Positions 1 to 4,913 of a stretch of 6,481 nucleotides of DNA are shown here, in pieces; positions within the stretch are counted from its first letter, which is position 1, and every line of letters starts with the position of its first letter. A program made the position numbers and the translations under genes. Origin of the DNA: RUG754 sp041856085 (GTDB lineage: Bacteria > Bacillota > Clostridia > Peptostreptococcales > Anaerovoracaceae); NCBI GenBank assembly GCA_041856085.1, contig JBHAFL010000120.1:1-6481 (forward strand), in the 5' to 3' direction. Under the pieces are notes generated by a model. The model saw nothing but the letters and a program-made list of their open reading frames with translations, made no database searches and was not told where the DNA came from.

Positions 1-516
1 CCCGAGACGAGTCTAAGCTATATCTTCCCTGAGGCTGTAAGGGTGGTTGAGACCTCTATGGAAGCAATCAAGGCAATCCGTAACATCAAGGCGGAGAAAA
101 ACGTAGCGCCGTCAAAAAAAATCAAAGCGGTGATTTTAGCCGATGAAAAGCTGGCTACCGTCAAGGCGGGCGAGGCATATCTCAGAAGTATGGCTAATAT
201 AAGCGAGCTCAGTTTTACCGTCGACAAAGAGGATATCCCGTCCGACGCGGTTTCAGCAGTTATAGACGGAATCGAAATATACATACCTCTCGACGAGCTC
301 GTGGATTTCAAGGAAGAGCTTGAGAGACTAAAAAAAGAAAAATCGAGACTTGAGGGCGAGGTTAAACGTTCTGCCGGTATGCTCGCGAATTCGGGCTTCA
401 CCTCAAAAGCCCCCGCCGAGAAGATTCAGGCTGAGAGGGATAAGCTGAAATCATACGAAGAAATGCTCGGCAAGGTTAACGAGCAGCTTAAGACGGCAAT
501 AAGCAAGTTAAGCTGA
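1..516 (+). CDS. valS: Valyl-tRNA synthetase, C-terminal part (5' end outside window)
   Basis: Cytoplasmic class I aminoacyl-tRNA synthetase that charges tRNA-Val with valine using ATP. Only the last 171 residues are present; the reading frame is open from base 1, so the gene starts upstream of the window. Visible residues about 15-45 are the end of the anticodon-binding helical domain, with the family-typical run IRNIKAEKNVAPSKKI. From about residue 100 to the end lies the C-terminal tRNA-binding coiled-coil arm, recognisable by DELVDFKEELERLKKEKSRL and then the LANSGFTSKAP and ERDKL segments found near the end of bacterial ValS. The stop is TGA at 514-516. The catalytic HIGH and KMSKS motifs and the editing domain are not in view. 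folC follows 114 bp downstream, an order common in Firmicutes. Identification is firm; the missing N-terminal part cannot be judged. Confidence 0.94.
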   Translation, partial: PETSLSYIFPEAVRVVETSMEAIKAIRNIKAEKNVAPSKKIKAVILADEKLATVKAGEAYLRSMANISELSFTVDKEDIPSDAVSAVIDGIEIYIPLDELVDFKEELERLKKEKSRLEGEVKRSAGMLANSGFTSKAPAEKIQAERDKLKSYEEMLGKVNEQLKTAISKLS

Positions 517-545
517 TAAGGCTAAGCCGAGCGGCTATATTTAAC

Positions 546-579
546 GCGTACTGTGCGCCGTACAGAGCGCATAGTATGC
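546..579 (+). other. Intercistronic hairpin between valS and folC
   Basis: Bases 546-558 pair with 567-579 around an 8-base loop (CGTACAGA, 559-566). All 13 positions pair in RNA, eleven Watson-Crick and two G-U (548/577 and 553/572). It lies 30 nt after the valS stop and 51 nt before folC. No T-run follows directly; the nearest, TTTTTT at 605-610, is about 25 nt away, so it is not a classical intrinsic terminator on either strand. It could be an mRNA processing or stability element, a weak attenuator, or one copy of a dispersed palindromic repeat. The pairing is seen in the sequence; the role is not known. Confidence 0.6.
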
Positions 580-630
580 AATAAATGTAATAAGTTGCGG
601 AGCGTTTTTTGAATAGGCGACGGGAGTAAT

Positions 631-1923
631 ATGAATGCGATAGAAAAAATACACGAATTCGAGAAATTCGGCAGCGTGCTGGGACTCGAAAGAATGGCTT
701 CACTTATGAATGAACTCGGTAATCCGCATAAGGAGCTTAAGGTTTTTCACATAGCGGGCACTAACGGCAAGGGTTCGGTGTGCAAGTATCTTTACGAGGC
801 TCTTCAGGCGGAGGGGTACAGGACGGGACTGTATACGTCCCCGTTTCTGGAAGTTTTTAATGAAAGAATCGAGTTTAACCATAAATTCATTTCCGACGAG
901 GACTTGGAGAAATATACCGACATTGTTCTCGAAAAAGTAAAGCTTATTACGGAAAGGGGCGAGGACTCGCCTACGGAGTTCGAGGTTGTAACGGCGGTGG
1001 CGTTTCTGTATTTCAAAGAAAAAAACGCGGACTATGTCGTTCTCGAGGTAGGTCTCGGCGGAACAGGCGACTCGACGAATATAATCAGCGAACCGATGGT
1101 ATCGGTTATAACGTCCATATCCTACGACCATATCGACAGACTCGGGAGCAGCTTAGGAGAGATAGCGTCAAACAAGGCGGGAATCATTAAGGAGGGCTGC
1201 CCCGTGGTTACTTCTGTCAGGGATGAAGACGCTCTTAAGGTAATCCGAGAAAAGGCAGAGGAAATGTCATCTCTGTTTTTTGAAACAAAAAATCTTCCCG
1301 TTGAGATAAAGGAGGAATCAATAGACGGGACGGTTATAGACGTCATAATTCAGGGAATAAACGTCGGGAACCTCAGAATAGGAATGGTCGGCAGACATCA
1401 GGTCGAAAACGCGGTGTTGGCTTTGGCTGCGCTGGCAATCTGCGAGGAAACATCCGATTTCAGAATAAGCAGGAGGGCTGTGCTTGAGGGCTTCGCACGT
1501 GCCAGGCAAATAGGCAGATTCGAGATAATGGGAAGAGAACCTCTCATAATTATAGACGGCGCGCATAATGAGGACGGCGCGAGGGTTTTGGCGGAGACGG
1601 TCAAGAGATATGCCGCCGGCAAAAAAGCTCTTATGGTAACCGGAATGCTTGCGGATAAGGACACAGCCGGCATAATAAAAAACTTTATGTCGATAACGGG
1701 AGATTTTATCGTAACAGAACCCGATAACCCTCGAAAGCTGAGGGCGGCTGACTTGAAGAAGCTCTTTGAAGAAGCAGGGGCTGAGGCCGTCGTTTTTGAA
1801 GACTGCGGGGAAGCCGTTTCAGCCGCGCTCGAGCAAAAAAATAATTATGAACTTATAATTTTTGCAGGCTCTCTTTATCTTATCGGTAAAGTCAGAGCTC
1901 TGCTCAGATTAGATGGAATATGA
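631..1923 (+). CDS. folC: Folylpolyglutamate synthase / dihydrofolate synthase
   Basis: Cytoplasmic Mur-ligase-family enzyme that adds glutamate to folates with ATP, retaining them in the cell, and in bifunctional members also makes dihydrofolate from dihydropteroate. It is 430 aa, normal for the family. Visible motifs are the P-loop GTNGKGS (43-49), TSP (69-71), TEFE (115-118), LEVGLGG followed by TGDSTN (138-150), YDH (165-167), NKAGIIK (181-187) whose Lys182 matches the carbamylated lysine, HQVENA (256-261), GRFE (295-298), DGAHN (309-313), ADKD (341-344) and GSLYL (413-417). The ATG at 631 has GGGAG at 622-626 and puts the P-loop at the usual distance from the N-terminus. The loop after GLGG reads TGDSTN rather than the RLDATN seen in well-known bifunctional enzymes, so dual activity is not certain. 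It sits between valS and an exporter gene 9 nt downstream, probably in one transcript. Confidence 0.95.
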   Translation: MNAIEKIHEFEKFGSVLGLERMASLMNELGNPHKELKVFHIAGTNGKGSVCKYLYEALQAEGYRTGLYTSPFLEVFNERIEFNHKFISDEDLEKYTDIVLEKVKLITERGEDSPTEFEVVTAVAFLYFKEKNADYVVLEVGLGGTGDSTNIISEPMVSVITSISYDHIDRLGSSLGEIASNKAGIIKEGCPVVTSVRDEDALKVIREKAEEMSSLFFETKNLPVEIKEESIDGTVIDVIIQGINVGNLRIGMVGRHQVENAVLALAALAICEETSDFRISRRAVLEGFARARQIGRFEIMGREPLIIIDGAHNEDGARVLAETVKRYAAGKKALMVTGMLADKDTAGIIKNFMSITGDFIVTEPDNPRKLRAADLKKLFEEAGAEAVVFEDCGEAVSAALEQKNNYELIIFAGSLYLIGKVRALLRLDGI

Positions 1924-1932
1924 GCGACAAAA

Positions 1933-3258
1933 ATGGATTACAGTAAACTTTTACAGACTATCTTGGATATTGCGGAAGAAATGCTCGTAGCGGGAGCGGA
2001 GGTCAATCGAGTTGAGAACAGCATAGAGAGGATGTGCTCCGCCTACGGCTGCGACGAGACAAGGGTAAACGTATTTATCATCACATCGAATATTCAGGTT
2101 ACCTTGGAGGATCCGAACGGTAAGATAGTAACTCAGATAAGGAGAGTTATAAGATCGGATTCTAATTATGAGAGGCTTGACCGCTTAAACGATCTGTCCA
2201 GATATATATGCGAGCACAGACCTGAAAGCGATGAGATGAAGAGAAGATATGATGAGGTTATGAAGAAGCCGAAATATTCTTCCGTTATAAGATACCTGAG
2301 CGCCGTGCTCGTAGCAGGCGGCTTCGCAGTGTTTTTTGAGGGAACGCTGCTTGACGGGTTAAGCTCGGCAATAGTCGGGGTAGTAATAATGTTCTTTTTG
2401 ATTCACCTCGGCAAGTACGGTAAAAATCAGGTAGCGCTTATTTTTGCGACCTCTCTCGTAGCGAGTGCGGCGGCTATTTTTCTCTCGGCTTCCGGACTCG
2501 GGGCTGTCGATAAGATTGCGATAGGCAGTATAATGCTTCTGATACCGGGAATAGCCCTTACGAATTCGGTGAGGGATATGCTTTTGGGAGATGTGGCTTC
2601 AGGTCTTCTCAGGCTCGCAAACTCCGTGCTCATAGCATTGTTTATCGCCTTCGGTTTCGCCATACCGCTCGCATTCATAAGACAGCTTTCGAATCTTATG
2701 CAGATAGAGTTGTTTCCGAGCATACTTACGCTGTCGTTAAAGAGCGGCGAGATGAGATATGCAGTGCAGATTTTAGCCGCTTTTGTCGGCTGCGTGGGAT
2801 TTTCGCTTTTTTATAATCTGAAAAAGAATCATATTATCTATGCGTCCGTAGGCGGTGCGGTGACATGGGCTGTATATCTTTTCTTTTCTTCATTGTTCAG
2901 AGGCGATCTTTTCGTACCGACTCTGCTTGCTTCGATTTTTGCAGGTGTTTTCGCGGAAGCGATGGCTAAAATAAACAAGGCTCCCGCGACGGTTTTTTTG
3001 ACCTCGGCGGCGGTGCCGCTTGTTCCGGGCTCAGCGCTTTACAGTACAATGAGATATATTATTGATGAGGAGGAAGTCTATGCGGCATATTTCGGTCGAA
3101 TGGCATTAGAGGTTGCTATAGCCATTTCGCTCGGATTTATGGTGGTCGCTATAGCGAACAGATATTATTCCGAATATATAAAAAAGCATTTCGACGGCAG
3201 AAGTGATAAAAGGGGAGGCGAATTAAGCGATGAAGTTCAGGCTCAGTCAGACAGATGA
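1933..3258 (+). CDS. ThrE-family threonine/serine exporter, fused YjjP-YjjB type
   Basis: Inner-membrane protein of 441 aa. Residues 1-115 form a soluble domain beginning with the DUF1212/YjjP-like run ILDIAEEMLVAGAEVNRVE; the rest holds about ten hydrophobic segments, roughly 118-136, 142-158, 166-185, 193-211, 226-248, 275-294, 301-319, 328-343, 350-367 and 388-408. The first five match the YjjP half, with LIPGIALTNSVRD (203-215); the last five match the YjjB/DUF3815 half, with LVPGSALYSTMR (363-374). Many bacteria encode these halves as two genes; here they are fused as in Corynebacterium ThrE. Characterised relatives export threonine and serine, or succinate for E. coli YjjPB, so the substrate is inferred. 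The folC stop lies in the same frame 9 nt upstream, making ATG 1933 the first possible start. No good ribosome binding site is seen, so translation probably couples to folC. The hydrophilic tail (about 411-441) overlaps the next gene. Confidence 0.9.
   Translation: MDYSKLLQTILDIAEEMLVAGAEVNRVENSIERMCSAYGCDETRVNVFIITSNIQVTLEDPNGKIVTQIRRVIRSDSNYERLDRLNDLSRYICEHRPESDEMKRRYDEVMKKPKYSSVIRYLSAVLVAGGFAVFFEGTLLDGLSSAIVGVVIMFFLIHLGKYGKNQVALIFATSLVASAAAIFLSASGLGAVDKIAIGSIMLLIPGIALTNSVRDMLLGDVASGLLRLANSVLIALFIAFGFAIPLAFIRQLSNLMQIELFPSILTLSLKSGEMRYAVQILAAFVGCVGFSLFYNLKKNHIIYASVGGAVTWAVYLFFSSLFRGDLFVPTLLASIFAGVFAEAMAKINKAPATVFLTSAAVPLVPGSALYSTMRYIIDEEEVYAAYFGRMALEVAIAISLGFMVVAIANRYYSEYIKKHFDGRSDKRGGELSDEVQAQSDR
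3211..3218 (+). promoter_or_regulatory. Ribosome binding site of the GNAT gene, inside the exporter coding region
   Basis: AGGGGAGG lies within the last codons of the exporter gene, 11 nt before the ATG at 3230. It is among the best Shine-Dalgarno matches in the window. It fixes the overlapping start and suggests the acetyltransferase can be translated independently of the exporter. Confidence 0.75.
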
Positions 3259-3667
3259 ATATGACAGATTGGTAAAGTTTATGATTCCTTTCGGACTTGA
3301 GTTCGATGCGGACGATGAAGTGGATACCGATATTATTAAGTGTTGGAAAGTGACTCAGGAACCGGATTTTTTGGTTGGCGGCGTGATTCTGGCGATGAGA
3401 GAGGGGGAATATATCATAGACGGAATTGCCGTGGATACCCCGATGCGTAAGAGCGGAATCGGCAGGATAATGATAAACAAGGCGATAGAAGAGATAAAGA
3501 GCCGAGGGGGAAACAGGGTGTACCTCGTTGCTAAGGTTCCTGCTTTTTTTGAGAGGTTGGGTTTCAGTATGGTAAAAAACGAAACCGCACCGAATTTCTT
3601 CGAGTGCGGCCAGTGTCCTCAATATAGAGTTTCTTGCTTCCCTGAGGTAATGAAATTAGAGTTTTAA
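3230..3667 (+). CDS. GNAT-family N-acetyltransferase with C-terminal cysteine motif
   Basis: Small cytoplasmic protein of 145 aa, typical for single-domain GNAT enzymes, which move an acetyl group from acetyl-CoA to an amine. The acetyl-CoA-binding motif A is clear: a beta strand with IDGIAVDTPM (63-72), then the pyrophosphate-binding turn RKSGIG (73-78) leading into helix MINKAIEEIKSRG. It is followed by VYLVAK and the AFFERLGF segment (105-112) that often ends the GNAT core. The C-terminus carries Cys126, Cys129 and Cys136 in a C-x2-C-x6-C arrangement followed by FPEVM, resembling tails I recall from clostridial GNAT proteins; it may bind metal or be redox-active, but this is inference. The gene overlaps the exporter by 29 nt and has its own strong ribosome binding site. 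The substrate is not predictable from context. Confidence 0.88.
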   Translation: MKFRLSQTDEYDRLVKFMIPFGLEFDADDEVDTDIIKCWKVTQEPDFLVGGVILAMREGEYIIDGIAVDTPMRKSGIGRIMINKAIEEIKSRGGNRVYLVAKVPAFFERLGFSMVKNETAPNFFECGQCPQYRVSCFPEVMKLEF

Positions 3668-3668
3668 C

Positions 3669-3707
3669 AAAAATGCATAACGCAATTCAGCTGTCAAGCT
3701 GCGGCAT
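3669..3707 (-). terminator. Possible weak terminator of the aldolase gene (convergent gap)
   Basis: The 46-bp gap between the convergent GNAT and aldolase genes holds a bulged inverted repeat. Read on the - strand, ATGC (3704-3707) pairs with GCAT (3673-3676), CGCA (3700-3703) with TGCG (3681-3684) and GCT (3697-3699) with AGC (3690-3692), followed by TTTTT (complement of 3669-3673). An alternative simple hairpin is CAGCT/AGCTG (3688-3692 and 3697-3701). The bulges make it much weaker than the terminator after glyA. On the + strand no T-run follows, so termination of the GNAT transcript is not explained. Confidence 0.3.
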
Positions 3708-3713
3708 AGGCTC

Positions 3714-4649
3714 TCATTCCGCGATTACCAATTCGGGAATGAGGTCTTTTATTTTTTTGTCCGCTTCGGATATGGCGGCTGCCATCTCAGCCATTCTATC
3801 GCGGTTTCCCTCATAATCCGCGAAGAGGGGACGCTTCATATAGGGAACGTCATAGCCTCTTGAGCTAAGCGCGAGCTGAGAGGATATTACGGCGTTGCCT
3901 TTTTTTACTATGTCACCGACGCTTTCAACAAGGGCGAAAAGCGCGGAGAATATTTTAGCGTCTTCGGGTGTATCAGACATAGATGATATATACATCGATG
4001 AAATAAGCTCGGGGATATAATTACACATTCCGGAAATGAGAGCGTCGATTCCGAAAGCTCTCATCTCAGCCCAATTCTTTGTAGAGCCTGCGATATATTT
4101 TAGCCCGGGCAGATTCGAAATTATCTCCTCGGCGAAAGAAACGCTCGAGGTGGAGTCCTTGATTCCGCTGACTCCGACCGAGGCAAACTTCTTAAGGAGC
4201 TCGATATCAATAGGCTTGGAGGTAAGAGACGGGTTATTATATGCGAAAACAGGCATATCGCGAGCGGCGTCCGTAAGCGCGCGGTAGTAGGATACGAGTT
4301 CGCTGGCGGAATATTTGAAAGTGTAGGGATTAACGGCGGCGACGGCGTCAATTCCGAGCTTTCGGGCTTCCTCGGTTAAATATGTCGAGCTGTCCGTATC
4401 GTTGGCGCCGACATGCGCGATAACGAAGCTGCCGGCATAAGCGGAGCTTATGTTTTTTGCTATCTTATAGACTTCCACCCGTTCCTCGGGTCTCATAAGG
4501 TATCCTGAGCCGTAAGAGCCTGTGACGAAAAGTCCGTCGACTCCGTTAGCAAGTTGCCATTTGAAGTGCCGGCTTATGAAGTCTTTCGCGAGACTTCCGT
4601 CTTCGTTAAAGAATGTGAGAGACGGAACCAATAACCCTTTTATGTTCAT
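3714..4649 (-). CDS. DapA/NanA-superfamily class I aldolase or lyase, substrate unknown
   Basis: Cytoplasmic TIM-barrel enzyme of 311 aa, close to the usual 290-310. Members join or split pyruvate or other 2-oxo acids through a lysine Schiff base. Visible landmarks are the N-terminal GLLVPSLTFFNEDGSL, GSYGSG (44-49) at the carboxylate-binding loop, NPYTF (107-111), the catalytic tyrosine in AYNNP (Tyr137) and the Schiff-base lysine in GIKDST (Lys164). Compared with E. coli DapA, Thr44-Thr45 become Ser45-Tyr46, Tyr107 becomes Thr110 and Arg138 becomes Leu142, so lysine biosynthesis is unlikely. N-acetylneuraminate lyase or a sugar-acid aldolase are other candidates, but no sialic-acid or sugar-acid genes adjoin it. 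The ATG at 4647-4649 has AAGGAG 8 nt upstream (GGAG complement at 4658-4661), an excellent site. It is monocistronic in view, divergent from glyA and convergent with the GNAT gene. Confidence 0.88.
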   Translation of the reverse strand: MNIKGLLVPSLTFFNEDGSLAKDFISRHFKWQLANGVDGLFVTGSYGSGYLMRPEERVEVYKIAKNISSAYAGSFVIAHVGANDTDSSTYLTEEARKLGIDAVAAVNPYTFKYSASELVSYYRALTDAARDMPVFAYNNPSLTSKPIDIELLKKFASVGVSGIKDSTSSVSFAEEIISNLPGLKYIAGSTKNWAEMRAFGIDALISGMCNYIPELISSMYISSMSDTPEDAKIFSALFALVESVGDIVKKGNAVISSQLALSSRGYDVPYMKRPLFADYEGNRDRMAEMAAAISEADKKIKDLIPELVIAE

Positions 4650-4697
4650 TTATCTTACTCCTTTTTTTTAGTCGAAACGCCATATGACGCACTCATA

Positions 4698-4726
4698 ATT
4701 CTACAACAGGCTCATATTAAAATCAA
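4698..4726 (-). promoter_or_regulatory. Predicted sigma-A promoter of the aldolase gene
   Basis: On the - strand TTGATT (complement of 4721-4726) is followed after exactly 17 bp by TAGAAT (complement of 4698-4703). A start near 4691 would leave a leader of about 41 nt before the aldolase ATG. The -35 and spacing equal those of the glyA promoter facing the other way. Confidence 0.6.
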
Positions 4727-4758
4727 TGGAGAGTGCCGAGTTTTATTAAAATAAATGT

Positions 4759-4782
4759 ACGCAAACGCAAAAATAAACGCAA
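4759..4782. repeat. Three ACGCAA hexamers between the divergent promoters
   Basis: ACGCAA occurs at 4759-4764, 4765-4770 and 4777-4782, starts spaced by 6 and 12 bp, all in one orientation. The last copy ends 7 bp before the glyA -35 box. The position suits an operator for an activator or repressor of glyA and possibly the aldolase, but no matching regulator is known to me. In an A-rich segment, chance repetition remains possible. Confidence 0.45.
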
Positions 4783-4789
4783 CAGAAGA

Positions 4790-4818
4790 TTGATTTTTAT
4801 CGGACATAAATATATAAT
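4790..4818 (+). promoter_or_regulatory. Predicted sigma-A promoter of glyA
   Basis: TTGATT (4790-4795) and a perfect TATAAT (4813-4818) are separated by 17 bp. Transcription would start near 4825, giving glyA a leader of about 88 nt. This also argues against the upstream in-frame ATG at 4827, which would lie almost at the transcript end. Confidence 0.7.
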
Positions 4819-4828
4819 AACATTGTAT

Positions 4829-4855
4829 GTGCCTCGGTTCAAGCATTTCGGGCAC
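4829..4855 (+). promoter_or_regulatory. Small hairpin in the glyA leader
   Basis: GTGCCT (4829-4834) can pair with GGGCAC (4850-4855), five Watson-Crick pairs and one G-U, around a 15-nt loop. Weaker A-U-rich pairings follow downstream (4864-4867 with 4871-4874; 4876-4880 with 4889-4893). I could not match the leader to the THF, glycine, SAM or purine riboswitch consensus. It may be a regulatory leader or simple 5' UTR folding. Confidence 0.3.
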
Positions 4856-4900
4856 TGCGACAGGTTATTCTAACATTAAACTACTATCTTTAACGGGAAA

Positions 4901-4905
4901 GAGGG
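4901..4905 (+). promoter_or_regulatory. Ribosome binding site that sets the glyA start
   Basis: GAGGG lies 8 nt before the ATG at 4914. The alternative in-frame ATG at 4827 has no such site, so 4914 is chosen as the start. Confidence 0.75.
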
Positions 4906-4913
4906 ATTCAGCT

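Noticed and set aside
18..401. Antisense open frame of 127 codons over valS, rich in Ser and Leu
   Set aside because: Its composition is that expected from the complement of the charged coiled-coil codons of valS; there is no ribosome binding site or family resemblance.
1920..1946. ATGA overlap at the folC stop as an alternative start for the exporter
   Set aside because: The ATG at 1920 is in another frame and reaches TAA after eight codons; the exporter frame opens only at ATG 1933.
3149..3622. Antisense open frame of 157 codons over the GNAT gene
   Set aside because: It is a shadow frame: no recognisable motif, no convincing start signal, and it fully overlaps a GNAT gene with clear motifs.
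4808..4875. Possible purine riboswitch, because TATAAT followed by a TATG-like string resembles the aptamer's 5' side
   Set aside because: The conserved loop and joining segments of the purine aptamer are missing, and TATAAT is better explained as the glyA -10 box.
4827..4913. In-frame upstream ATG that would extend GlyA by 29 residues
   Set aside because: It lies almost at the predicted transcription start, has no ribosome binding site, overlaps the leader hairpin, and the added residues do not resemble the SHMT N-terminus; ATG 4914 has GAGGG at good spacing.
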